Source: DATFVA01 sp963747755
GTDB taxonomy: Bacteria > Bacteroidota > Ignavibacteria > Ignavibacteriales > Ignavibacteriaceae
Reading direction: 5' to 3'
Assembly: GCA_963747755.1 (NCBI GenBank)
Contig: CAVVGK010000016.1
Coordinates: forward strand, 1 to 64,000
DNA: 64,000 nucleotides
Below are positions 34,082 through 43,003 of this stretch, piece after piece (the first letter of the stretch is position 1; the number at the start of each line of letters is the position of its first letter). Below the pieces are notes generated by a model. It was not told where the DNA came from, made no database searches, and saw nothing but the letters and a program-made list of their open reading frames with translations. The position numbers and the translations under genes are program-made.

Positions 34082-34358
34082 AATTACTATTATGTATGGA
34101 GAATCTATTTTATATAAAATGGGGTGAAAGTTACTTCCTCACTTCGTTCGGAATGTCACTCAAATCCAGTGAAGAATAATCGGCGCCGGCAGACCAGAAA
34201 ATCAGTATTGCTCGCTTCTCTTAAAAAGGCTGCCTGGTTCCCTTTCTGCCGGCAAAGATTCAATATGTGTAAAAACAAATCCTGTCACCAAACTCTTTTC
34301 AAAACTCTTTCACAAATGTAAAAGAATAATTTTAAGGCGGGGTGATAAAGGACAAGGG

Positions 34359-34883
34359 CTATTGAGGGCTCATCACGAAATCCTTTGGATTGTAATCGTT
34401 CTTCCGCAGGATATCATATGCCTCGTTAAGTTTCTCTTCGGGGAGGCTGGGTGTGCGGCTTAGTATCCATCCGTACTTGCGGTTGGGAGTGCCGATGACG
34501 GCGTACGAGTAATCGTCAGGCAATCCGATGATCCAGTAATCACCCCAGAAAAGATGGATGCCGAATATGCTGACGAAACTTACTTCAAGCTTCGAGTTGG
34601 TTTTGGGATCAACCACTTCTGCGACGCCCTCTGCTGTGTCCATTTCACCTTCATCGTCTTCACAGGAATTTATAACTTTGAGGGTTCCGTCATCATTTAT
34701 ACTATAAGACGCTGTAGTGTTTTTGATGCATTGCTTCTGGAAGCGGTTGGGTATTTTGGCTATCTCGTACCACGTCCCTATGTATTTCTGAAGATCGACA
34801 TGGTTTACGGTTTTGGGTTCATTGTTTTGGGCCATAAGAGTAAAAGCTGATAATAAAATAAAAATAATAATTGTATTGTGCAT
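34359..34883 (-). CDS. blc: Bacterial lipocalin, Blc-like
   Basis: A 174-residue protein of normal lipocalin length. The first structurally conserved region reads YIGTWYEIAKIPNRFQK (about residue 34), and the rest has the eight-strand pattern with GDYWIIGLPDDYSYAVIG and YGWILSRTPSLPEE. Such proteins bind lipids or other small hydrophobic molecules. Unlike E. coli Blc the signal peptide (to about residue 19, ending LMAQ) has no lipobox cysteine, so it is probably soluble and exported. Confidence 0.88.
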   Translation of the reverse strand: MHNTIIIFILLSAFTLMAQNNEPKTVNHVDLQKYIGTWYEIAKIPNRFQKQCIKNTTASYSINDDGTLKVINSCEDDEGEMDTAEGVAEVVDPKTNSKLEVSFVSIFGIHLFWGDYWIIGLPDDYSYAVIGTPNRKYGWILSRTPSLPEEKLNEAYDILRKNDYNPKDFVMSPQ

Positions 34884-35222
34884 TTTAATGGGTTAATTGT
34901 TTAATGGTTAAATGGTTTAATTGCTAAATTGTTTAATTGTTTAGCATGCTAAAATAGTAAACAAAGTTTATTGATGGAAAATTCCCTTTCGCCCCGCATA
35001 CCACCCCACCCGGCCTCCAACAGGCCTATAACAGGCCTGCCTGTATAAAATAGACAGTAAAGAAAATAAATGGTTTAATTGCTAAGGGATTGCTTCACTT
35101 CGTTCGCAATGACATGGAGAATGTAAGAATTTAAGTTGAAAATGGATTTTGCTGGCTTATAATCAGAAGATTTTGCAATTTTGCGGATGGCACCCAATTT
35201 GCGCCGTTTTTGCTAAAAAATT
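34884..35222. other. Intergenic region with dispersed words
   Basis: It contains TTTAATTGTTTAATGG-type words (34890-34945), short direct repeats of ACAGGCCT near 35020, and a copy of the GGATTGCTTCACTTCG..CAATGAC repeat (35087-35113). No coding frame is supported. Confidence 0.6.
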
Positions 35223-35819
35223 ATGAAAAAATTCTCCCTATTCCTTATTATTGTCATTACCGGTGTAATGGTTTATGCTTTCTGGCCTGAGAAGGAGCTG
35301 AAGCACCCGGCAGGTGTACTTTGTCCCGATGACCCCATACAAACCAATGTTACCGATCCTGTGCCCTGGGAGAAGGATGAGTTTACTATCACTCCCCTTG
35401 CCCGGTTTGAAATAAAAGCGTTCGTGCTGAGCACCAACAGCTTTTCGCTCGGACGGGAAAGCGATCTTTCGCCGATGGATCTTGCGCTGGGCTGGGGTGA
35501 GATGTCGAACCAGGTGATTGTCGACGGCCTGGATATTTCACAGAGCAACCGCTGGTACCGCTGGAAGGCGAAGGTGCTTATAATTCCTGCCAGCGAGATA
35601 AGCACTCACAGTTCGAATATGCACATTATTCCTGCCAATGAGCAGGTTGAGGCAACTCTTGATGATCTCTACAAGGGATGTATAATCGAGATGAAAGGTT
35701 ATCTTGTCTCGGTTAAGGCGACTGACGGCTGGCACTGGCAGAGCTCGCTGCGGCGCGATGATACCGGGGGCGGAGCGTGCGAACTGGTATGGGCGGAAGA
35801 ATTGACGATCAATAATTGA
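35223..35819 (+). CDS. Membrane-anchored protein of unknown function
   Basis: 198 residues with one N-terminal hydrophobic segment (5-20) that could be a signal anchor. The body is beta-rich with many Trp (WGEMSN, NRWYRWKAKV, DGWHWQSSL) and only two cysteines, in GVLCPDDP and GGGACELVW. Not recognised. No obvious ribosome binding site before the ATG. Confidence 0.65.
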   Translation: MKKFSLFLIIVITGVMVYAFWPEKELKHPAGVLCPDDPIQTNVTDPVPWEKDEFTITPLARFEIKAFVLSTNSFSLGRESDLSPMDLALGWGEMSNQVIVDGLDISQSNRWYRWKAKVLIIPASEISTHSSNMHIIPANEQVEATLDDLYKGCIIEMKGYLVSVKATDGWHWQSSLRRDDTGGGACELVWAEELTINN

Positions 35820-35862
35820 TCAATTAAGAATTAAGAATTAACAATTAACAATTTTATACATT

Positions 35863-36414
35863 TTGATAATAATAATAATAATTATAGTACTAATCGCGGG
35901 CTGGTTTGTATATATATACAACCGGTTTGTTAGTCAGCGCAACATCGTTAGAGAGGCATGGAGCGGTATAGACGTGCAGCTAAAGCGGAGATACGACCTC
36001 ATACCTAACCTGGTTGACGCCGTAAAAGGCTATAGTCAGTATGAGCGTGAGCTTCTGCAGGATATCACTTCTCTCCGGGCGAAATCGATGCAGCTTAATT
36101 CGCCGGGTGAAAAAGCAAAACCCGAATCGGCATTATCTGGACGTTTGAAAAGCCTTCTCGCTGTTGCAGAAAATTACCCCGACCTTAAAGCGAACCAAAG
36201 TTTCCTTAACCTTCAGCAGCAGCTTACTGAGGCGGAGGATCAGATACAATACGCCCGCAGATACTATAACGGTGCGGTACGCGATTATAATACGCGTGTT
36301 GAATCCTTCCCTTCAAACATCATCGCTTCCCTGTTTAATTTTAAGCAGGAAGAGTTCTTCGAGATTACGTTTGCAACAGAACGCCAGACACCGGAGGTCA
36401 GGATCGGAGATTGA
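35863..36414 (+). CDS. lemA: LemA family protein
   Basis: 183 residues with an N-terminal membrane helix (about 1-20) and a long helical bundle with the family signature WSGIDVQLKRRYDLIPNLVD, VKGYSQYE, and YNGAVRDYNTRVESFP. The best start is a TTG at 35863, followed by a run of ATA codons; no ATG is available nearby and no ribosome binding site is visible. It lies upstream of a DUF2207 gene, the usual partner of LemA. The function of the pair is not established. Confidence 0.88.
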   Translation: MIIIIIIIVLIAGWFVYIYNRFVSQRNIVREAWSGIDVQLKRRYDLIPNLVDAVKGYSQYERELLQDITSLRAKSMQLNSPGEKAKPESALSGRLKSLLAVAENYPDLKANQSFLNLQQQLTEAEDQIQYARRYYNGAVRDYNTRVESFPSNIIASLFNFKQEEFFEITFATERQTPEVRIGD

Positions 36415-36496
36415 AAATTGAAGATCGTAAATTGATATTATAAATTAAAAATGGAAATTGAAGTATGGAAACCGCATGCCGGAGGTTAACAGCTGA

Positions 36497-38554
36497 ATGA
36501 AAAATTTCTTTACCCTTATATTACTTCTCGTTTTAAGCTCTTCCGCCCTTCCCCAGCAGGAGAAGATCTACTCATACCACAGCGACATCGTAATCAACAA
36601 AGATGCTTCAATGATAGTGACTGAAACTATTAAAGTGAAGGCGGCGGGACTTAACATCAGGCACGGCATCTACAGGGATTTCCCTACTACTTACCGGGAT
36701 TCGTACGGGAATAAAGTTGTTGTGGATATGGATATACTGGGTGTTTACCGGGACGGCCGTACTGAGGATTATCATACCGAAAGTTTAGAAAACGGAATCC
36801 GCATTTATGCCGGCAGCAAGAGCGTCTATCTTGATCCGGGCGATTATACTTACAGGATCGAATATAAAACCAACCGGCAGATTGGCTACTTTGACGATCA
36901 CGATGAACTTTACTGGAACGTTACGGGGAATGGATGGGATTTTAATATAGAGAAAGTCACTGCATCTATCACATTACCTGAAGGCGCAGCTTCGAGGGAG
37001 ATGAAGTATTACGGGTACACAGGACGCGCAGGCTCGCGTGAGGCTGATCTGACGGCGCAGGTGATTTCTCCCGGCCGCGTATCGTACCAAACCACCCGTC
37101 CTCTTGGTTCTTATGAAGGACTGACGGTTGTACTTGAATTTCCGAAAGGGATAGTGAATGAACCAACTTCGGCCGAGAAACTGGGATACTTTGCGCAGGA
37201 CAACCGGAGCGAGATTATCGGGATAATTGGTCTGCTTGTAATCCTCTTTTACTACATGATAGTATGGAGTCGGGTAGGAAAGGATCCTGAGAAGAATGTG
37301 ATCTTTCCGCTGTTCGAACCACCGGACGGGCTCTCCCCTGCTGCTGTCCGCTACATAAAACGGATGGGCTTCGATAACGGGACTTTCACGGCGGCGGTTA
37401 TCGATATGGCGGTGAAGGGTTATCTTAAAATCAGAGAAGACGATGGGAAATATTCGCTGATAAGACTTAAGACTGATACATCGATGCTGAGTAAGGAGGA
37501 AAAAAGTATAGCGGCGAAGCTGAGTTTCTCGAAATCGGGTATACCGGGAGGGCAGGCAGAAGATGCATTAAAGCAGCTTGATTCGTTGAAGAACAGCAAT
37601 AACTTTTTTGCCAGAAAAATATCGGGTGTAATCACTTCTGCTATACAAAGCAGGCTGAAAACTATACCGAAGGAGAAACCGGAAACTGGCGAAGTATATG
37701 AACTTGAACTGAAGAATACCAACCATACGATATTCAGCAGTGCTATCTCCGCTTTGAAGAAAGAACTTAAGAACTCATATGAGAAAATTTATTTCATAAC
37801 CAACAGGAAGCAGTTTGTGATAGGGGCCGTAATTTCGTTCGTGTTCCTTCTGCTGAGTATAGTGATGGGGCATGGAGAACAGGCATTCATGCTTTTGTGG
37901 ATCTCGATCTGGAGTTTAGGTGTGGGCGCGCTTCTCTTAAATCTTTTCCGGGTCTGGAAGCGGGCGTTTTCAGGCGGCAGGATAAAAGCATCGCTGATAG
38001 GGACGCTGATATTTTCCTCGCTGTTTGCGCTGCCCTTTCTTATCGGCGAAGTTGTAGGGATCTGGTTCTTTTACACAATGGGATCTATGCTGTCGGGTAT
38101 TATCGTCGGCATCATAATATTTGTTAACATACTTTTTTATCACCTGCTTAAGGCGCCGACGCTGCTGGGGAGGAAGCTGCTGGATAAAATTGAAGGATTT
38201 GAAATGTACCTGTCCACCGCGGAGAAGGACAGGCTGAATTACCTGACTCCTGCTGAGAAGACTCCTGAGCTGTTTGAGAAGTACCTGCCTTATGCGTTTG
38301 CGCTGAACGTTGAGCAGAAATGGTCGGAGCAGTTCTCGGATGTATTAGCCAAAGCAGCGATTGATCAGAGTTACTCGCCCACGTGGTATTCCGGTACAGC
38401 CTGGAGCAGCTTTAATGCGGCAGGATTCGCATCATCCTTCAGCAGTTCTTTTTCAAGCGCGGTATCATCGTCATCTACTGCTCCCGGGTCGAGCTCGGGC
38501 AGCGGCGGTTCTTCCGGAGGGGGCGGAGGCGGAGGAGGCGGCGGGGGATGGTAG
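36497..38554 (+). CDS. DUF2207 membrane protein with Gly-rich tail
   Basis: 685 residues starting behind GGAGG (11 bases). Signal peptide to about 19; an extracytoplasmic DUF2207 domain (about 20-215) with RHGIYRDFPTTY and LDPGDYTYRIEYKTNRQ; membrane helices near 240-255, 440-460, 465-490 and 505-550; a cytoplasmic middle region; then a Ser-rich segment and a final run of 11 glycines before Trp. This layout, including the Gly tail, is standard for the family, which commonly follows lemA. Function unknown. Confidence 0.88.
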   Translation: MKNFFTLILLLVLSSSALPQQEKIYSYHSDIVINKDASMIVTETIKVKAAGLNIRHGIYRDFPTTYRDSYGNKVVVDMDILGVYRDGRTEDYHTESLENGIRIYAGSKSVYLDPGDYTYRIEYKTNRQIGYFDDHDELYWNVTGNGWDFNIEKVTASITLPEGAASREMKYYGYTGRAGSREADLTAQVISPGRVSYQTTRPLGSYEGLTVVLEFPKGIVNEPTSAEKLGYFAQDNRSEIIGIIGLLVILFYYMIVWSRVGKDPEKNVIFPLFEPPDGLSPAAVRYIKRMGFDNGTFTAAVIDMAVKGYLKIREDDGKYSLIRLKTDTSMLSKEEKSIAAKLSFSKSGIPGGQAEDALKQLDSLKNSNNFFARKISGVITSAIQSRLKTIPKEKPETGEVYELELKNTNHTIFSSAISALKKELKNSYEKIYFITNRKQFVIGAVISFVFLLLSIVMGHGEQAFMLLWISIWSLGVGALLLNLFRVWKRAFSGGRIKASLIGTLIFSSLFALPFLIGEVVGIWFFYTMGSMLSGIIVGIIIFVNILFYHLLKAPTLLGRKLLDKIEGFEMYLSTAEKDRLNYLTPAEKTPELFEKYLPYAFALNVEQKWSEQFSDVLAKAAIDQSYSPTWYSGTAWSSFNAAGFASSFSSSFSSAVSSSSTAPGSSSGSGGSSGGGGGGGGGGGW

Positions 38555-38946
38555 TGGGCGGAAGCGGCAAAGGGCGGATGGCGGAGGAAGCAAAGAGCAG
38601 AGAGCGGGAGCGGCAAAGGACAGAGTGCAGAGGGCGGAAGCGGCAAAGAGCAGAGAGCGGAGGGCAGGGGGCGGCGGAGAGCGGAGAGCGAGGAGCGGAG
38701 GGGCAGAGGGCGGTATTTAGTTGCTATGACGCATTTATTTCCTATTCTCAATTATTGGAATTCCATTCTAAAATCTGAAACTATCCCCTATTCCCTTCCT
38801 GATATCATCCGTAAAAGGCATTATTCGCAGCTGGCATAGTATTGGGAGCCAATGAAATATAAAAATGTTGAAATACGGATGCAGGCTGGAGATTCATCAT
38901 TTTTAACTAAGGAGTCGGGTCATTAACCATTAGTAAGGAGTAAATG
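38555..38946. other. Purine-rich intergenic region
   Basis: From 38555 to 38710 the plus strand is nearly all purine, with imperfect copies of GGCGGAAGCGGCAAAG and GCAGAGAGCGGAG. Frames open here on both strands reflect the repeats, not genes. The rest is A/T-rich leader of the next gene. Confidence 0.65.
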
Positions 38947-40467
38947 ATGAAAATTTTTATACCTGGTGTTATGCTTTTCTTATTATTTCCGGTGATGAGT
39001 GTTTTTGCACAGATGGGCGGCGGAGGCGGATTTATAAATCCTGATTCAATTCAGACTATTACTGTCAGCGGGACCGCCATTGTTGATTCCACCTCTATGC
39101 ACACAATGTATTATCTTGATGAAAATAATGACGGAACACCTGATTTTATGCTGAATTTCGGACCCTGGTGGTATGAACCCGACAGCAGTGATGCTGTGCG
39201 GCCGAATGATGGTGACCAGATTACTATAGAGGGAGGATTAGTTGAGAATGGGATGAGTTACGAGATGCTCATTGTTTACAATATAAACGATGAGTTCTGG
39301 CGCGACCCATTTGATTCTTTCTGGAATTTTATGGGTTATTATTCACATAACGGCGGCGGATGCGGCGGAAGCGGTTTCGGGTGGATGTATGATTCGCTGC
39401 AGACAGTAGAATTGTCGGGTACTGCTCTTGTTGATACGACGTTTATGATGACGATGTACTACCTTGATGCAGACAATGATTCAGTTCCTGATTATATGCT
39501 TAATTTCGGCCCCTGGTGGTATGAGCCCACTTCCGGTGCTGTTCGTCCTTCCAACGGCGACCAGGTTACTATCACCGGCGGTGAGATCGAGAGAGAATAT
39601 CTTCCTATGGTTGTTGTGTATGAGATTAACGGATTGGAATGGAGAGATTCGACCTTGTTCTGTCAGGGCTTCGGAGGCAGCTGGATTCACAGATATATGA
39701 ATGATCCTGTTAACGTGGAAACACCCTTCGACAATGAAGACTGGATGCAGGTGAATCCCGGATGGTGGCATATGGGCGGTCCTGGCGGAGGCGGTATGAT
39801 GGCCGACTCATTCTACTGCCAGATCTTTGAAACTACTTACCAGCAGATGCCGGGAACAGGAAATGAAAATCCATTTGCAGCATATGAAATTGATATGTAT
39901 CTACCCAATGGAATGAATGGGATGCACCAGGGTGGAAATTGTGGTTACGGTATGTCATTCAATTCGGAAGTTAACTACCAGCTGCATTATAATGATATTC
40001 AGGCATCGGGATCGAACATTGATGAATCAACTATACAGGCCAAATATTATGATCCTCAATCATCTGCATGGATAACATATCCGGGTACAACGGTTGATGC
40101 TCAGAACAATACTGTTACCTTATCAAGTTCTCTTGTACGCAACCTGGTTATTCTGACGGCCGACCAGACAACTTCAGTTGACCCCGCGGCTGCCAACGCT
40201 CCCCTTGATTTCACACTTGAGCAGAATTATCCCAATCCTTTTAACCCGGCGACCACGATAAATTTCAGCATGGCCGGAACTAACCATATTACGATCAACC
40301 TATATAATGTACTGGGACAAAAGATTAAGACACTGGTGAACGGCAGCTTCACAGCAGGAAAGCACAGCATTACTTTCAGCGCTGATAACCTTTCATCGGG
40401 AACTTATTTTTATGAATTAAAAGCTGACGGAAAACATCTTGTTAAAAAGATGAACCTGGTGAAGTAA
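38947..40467 (+). CDS. T9SS-exported protein with an internal duplication
   Basis: 506 residues; of two adjacent ATGs the second (38947) is better spaced from AAGGAG. After the signal peptide come two homologous segments of about 105 residues (about 32-130 and 145-235), each with TMYYLD, NDG/NDS, LNFGPWWYEP, VRP.(D/N)GDQ and YEM or VYEING. A Gly/Met-rich part follows, then a T9SS type A sorting domain with QNYPNPFNPATT ending MNLVK. Function unknown. Confidence 0.82.
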   Translation: MKIFIPGVMLFLLFPVMSVFAQMGGGGGFINPDSIQTITVSGTAIVDSTSMHTMYYLDENNDGTPDFMLNFGPWWYEPDSSDAVRPNDGDQITIEGGLVENGMSYEMLIVYNINDEFWRDPFDSFWNFMGYYSHNGGGCGGSGFGWMYDSLQTVELSGTALVDTTFMMTMYYLDADNDSVPDYMLNFGPWWYEPTSGAVRPSNGDQVTITGGEIEREYLPMVVVYEINGLEWRDSTLFCQGFGGSWIHRYMNDPVNVETPFDNEDWMQVNPGWWHMGGPGGGGMMADSFYCQIFETTYQQMPGTGNENPFAAYEIDMYLPNGMNGMHQGGNCGYGMSFNSEVNYQLHYNDIQASGSNIDESTIQAKYYDPQSSAWITYPGTTVDAQNNTVTLSSSLVRNLVILTADQTTSVDPAAANAPLDFTLEQNYPNPFNPATTINFSMAGTNHITINLYNVLGQKIKTLVNGSFTAGKHSITFSADNLSSGTYFYELKADGKHLVKKMNLVK

Positions 40468-40477
40468 AAAAACGGCG

Positions 40478-40523
40478 GGGCAATTAACGATGATTAGTTT
40501 ATGATTTAAATTGTTAATTGCCC
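40478..40523 (+). terminator. Hairpin after the 38947-40467 gene
   Basis: GGGCAATTAAC (40478-40488) and GTTAATTGCCC (40513-40523) form an 11-bp stem with a long loop, 10 bp past the stop. No T-run follows, so this is moderate support. Confidence 0.45.
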
Positions 40524-40592
40524 TTGTGCCCGGGTTTACAACACTTTTCTTCGTATTTCTTTAATAATACAGATGTACAAAATGGAGATACG

Positions 40593-41105
40593 ATGAATTT
40601 CAGACGGGCGATGATAGGAGGTGCGGTTGGTGCAATTGCAGTTACTTTCTACAACCTCATCCTCAGGTGGCTTGGAATGCAGATTGATATCGAGATGATT
40701 CTCGGAACCTTATTTGGCGGAATGCCTGGACCTGGGATGTGGTGGATCGGGTTTGGTATTCATGTAGCTATGGGAATGATGTTCGGTATTATCTATGCAT
40801 TCTTCTTTGAACTTGGAACGCGAAGAACAGGCTGGGTGGCAGGGATTAAAGTGGCGGTACTTCATACATTTGTTGCTGGATTCTTATACGGCCTCTTCCC
40901 GGTTATTAGTCCTGTTATTCCTTTCTACCTTCCCGCCCCCGGTTATTTTATGGCGCACCATGGTTTCCCGTACATCATTGCTTTCGCAGGAATGTATATG
41001 CTGTTCGGAATTATTATGGGACTAACCTATAAGATCAACGGAAAGATACAGCTGCTGCCGATTGAAGTGGCAATGCAAAATGAACAGTTAAAAATTAACA
41101 GCTGA
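40593..41105 (+). CDS. Integral membrane protein of unknown function
   Basis: 170 residues from the ATG at 40593 behind GGAG; an earlier in-frame ATG at 40518 is less likely. Four hydrophobic helices (about 7-27, 48-72, 85-105, 128-150) with conserved-looking Gly and Pro (GMPGPGMWW, PFYLPAPGYF). Resembles small bacterial membrane proteins of uncharacterised families. The last codons (NEQLKINS) are made from a common intergenic word, so the natural end may have been altered. Confidence 0.65.
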   Translation: MNFRRAMIGGAVGAIAVTFYNLILRWLGMQIDIEMILGTLFGGMPGPGMWWIGFGIHVAMGMMFGIIYAFFFELGTRRTGWVAGIKVAVLHTFVAGFLYGLFPVISPVIPFYLPAPGYFMAHHGFPYIIAFAGMYMLFGIIMGLTYKINGKIQLLPIEVAMQNEQLKINS

Positions 41106-41133
41106 CAATTATTCACTGTTAATTGATTTTAAC
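41087..41133. terminator. Hairpin shared by convergent genes
   Basis: GTTAAAAATTAACAG and CTGTTAATTGATTTTAAC pair with a small bulge and overlap both stop codons. Probably a two-way terminator. Confidence 0.4.
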
Positions 41134-41749
41134 ACTCGCAGGCGATTTCATCAGAGCGCGATTTTTCAAATGACTCTCTCCCCTCTTTGAATGCATAATA
41201 AGCAATACCCAGCGAGCCGAGGATATCAAAGTAGGCAATATGAAAAATTTCATAGAGTCCGCTTGACGCAAGCAGAATAAAAGACAGGTAGAAGCAGGTT
41301 TTCGTGCAGTTCGCATCGGCAATGATGGCATCCGACTTTAGTTCATGTCCCACATCCAGCTTAGCTTTCATCAGGTAGTACATAGTGGCTATTGAAATAA
41401 CCGATATAACAATTCCGGCAAGAGTTGTTGAGGGCTTTACATCATAAATGATATTCAGGACCGCACCGGCAAATAGTCCCGCCGTTAATAGATAGAACGC
41501 CGAACCATTTATTATCAATGCTGTTTTCTCGAATTTATCTCTTCTGTTAACCTTCGAGTATTTCATACGCAATATCATATGAAGTATGCCTATACCGGAG
41601 ATGACTTCAACGAAACTGTCGACGCCGAATCCAAGCAGAGCCAGCGTTTCATCTTTGGCCCCGAAGAAGACGGAGACGAGTCCTTCTATCACATTATATA
41701 CTACAGTGATAACGGCAAGTATTAAAGCGGTTTTCAATAGTTTATTCAT
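41129..41749 (-). CDS. Cation-diffusion-facilitator-like membrane protein
   Basis: 206 residues from the ATG at 41749 (a GTG three codons earlier is possible; no clear ribosome binding site). Six hydrophobic helices. GFGVDSFVEVISG in helix 2 and LKSDAIIADANCTKTC in helix 5 occupy the places of the metal-site helices of CDF exporters, but the usual HxxxD pairs are changed and the cytoplasmic C-terminal domain is absent. It ends in DEIACEC, so Cys may take part. Metal transport is inferred, not certain. Confidence 0.7.
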   Translation of the reverse strand: MNKLLKTALILAVITVVYNVIEGLVSVFFGAKDETLALLGFGVDSFVEVISGIGILHMILRMKYSKVNRRDKFEKTALIINGSAFYLLTAGLFAGAVLNIIYDVKPSTTLAGIVISVISIATMYYLMKAKLDVGHELKSDAIIADANCTKTCFYLSFILLASSGLYEIFHIAYFDILGSLGIAYYAFKEGRESFEKSRSDEIACEC

Positions 41750-41897
41750 TGCGGTCACAATTTAATATTGAAAATTGAGAATTGAAAATTAAAGACTGCA
41801 GATTGCGGGAATGCCAATTGTCAAAGGAATTTAATAGATTAGTATATAAAGTAAATTTTTTCAACCACAGTTTGAAATTAGGAGTGCTCTTCCTGAA

Positions 41898-42983
41898 ATG
41901 AAAGTGAAGGATATACCATTTCACAGGCTTGCGGTGCAGCAGATATCTGATACTAGATTCACAAGTGTTAAAGCTCTCGCAGGGTATATGGGTGCAATTC
42001 AATCCCAGGATTTTATGATGGCAAAGCGCGCAATTGGTTTGCGCACGAAGGGTGCTGATGAGCAAATGGTAGATTCTGCAATTATTAAGGGAGATATAAT
42101 AAGAACTCACGTGCTGCGTCCCACCTGGCACTTTGTATCTTCAGATGATTTGTTATGGATGCTTGAACTAACGGGTTCACGTATCAAAACCGGTATGACC
42201 GGCCGTCACCGCCGGCTTGAACTCTCCCCTGCTATCTTAAAGAAATGCAAAAAAATAATGAGCGAAGCGCTTGCGGGCAGGAACCATCTGACGCGTAATG
42301 AACTGATAAAACGGCTTAATGATGCAAAGATTAAGACCGACCTTAACCGCGCCTCTCACATTTTCGCGGAAGCTGAGTTATCGGGTTTGATATGCAGCGG
42401 CATACCTCAAGGAAAAAAACAGACTTATGCTTTGATTTCGGAAAGGGTAAAAGGTTCGGGGAAAATAACAAGAGAAGAGGCGCTGGCACGGCTTGCGAGG
42501 ATTTACTTCAATAGTCGCGGACCCGCAACTATTAAGGACTTCTCGTGGTGGTCGGGGTTACATCTTACTGATTCAAGAAACGGCCTGGAGCTTGTGAAGG
42601 AAGAACTTTCTTCCTTTACTTCAGGGAAAAACACTTTCTGGTTTTCCGATGCTATCGGGAAAGTTGAACCTGATGACAGTCTTTACCTGCTGCCTGCATT
42701 TGATGAATACCTGATCGGGTACACAGACAGGGCAGCAGTATTGAGTGAACCAAATGCAAAAAAATATGTAACGTTAAACGGGATGTTCATCCCTATTATT
42801 GTTTACCGGGGGGCGGTGGCCGGAACCTGGAAAAGAACGATAAAAGGTGACTTTGTGGAAGTGGAGCTTAAATTCTTCAGCAAGGTTACGCAGAAGGGCA
42901 GGAAACTAGCGGAGGCTGAGGCAGAACGGCTGGCTAAGTTTCTAGGACTGAAGAATGAAAAATGTATAATTAAAAATGAATAA
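41898..42983 (+). CDS. Winged-helix DNA-binding protein, AlkZ/YcaQ-like (HTH_42)
   Basis: 361 residues matching the HTH_42 family by layout: an N-terminal start with GYMGAIQSQDFMMAKRAIGLR, a RTHVLRPTWHFVSSDDLLWML block near 75, a winged-helix core with SRGPATIKDFSWWSGL near 215, and a C-terminal LLPAFDEYLIGY segment near 275. Family members include DNA glycosylases that unhook bulky or cross-linked lesions; the IQSQD segment lies where their catalytic Gln motif is found. Glycosylase activity is inferred. The last codons (NEKCIIKNE) come from a common intergenic word. Confidence 0.82.
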   Translation: MKVKDIPFHRLAVQQISDTRFTSVKALAGYMGAIQSQDFMMAKRAIGLRTKGADEQMVDSAIIKGDIIRTHVLRPTWHFVSSDDLLWMLELTGSRIKTGMTGRHRRLELSPAILKKCKKIMSEALAGRNHLTRNELIKRLNDAKIKTDLNRASHIFAEAELSGLICSGIPQGKKQTYALISERVKGSGKITREEALARLARIYFNSRGPATIKDFSWWSGLHLTDSRNGLELVKEELSSFTSGKNTFWFSDAIGKVEPDDSLYLLPAFDEYLIGYTDRAAVLSEPNAKKYVTLNGMFIPIIVYRGAVAGTWKRTIKGDFVEVELKFFSKVTQKGRKLAEAEAERLAKFLGLKNEKCIIKNE

Positions 42984-43003
42984 TTACTAATCTACATTTT
43001 ACA

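Larger units (their letters stand above)
33751..34358. other. Non-coding region with purine-rich words and short repeats
   Basis: It starts with GGGCGAAG/GCAGGGAGCGGAG-type words, then a four-copy 11-bp repeat (33925-33968), a terminator hairpin (34064-34081) and a partial copy of the TCACTTCGTTCG repeat (34139). No gene is supported. Confidence 0.6.

Noticed and set aside
38371..38751. 126-residue ORF on the minus strand with a poly-Pro stretch
   Set aside because: It is the antisense shadow of the Gly-rich end of the DUF2207 gene and of the purine-rich intergenic repeats.
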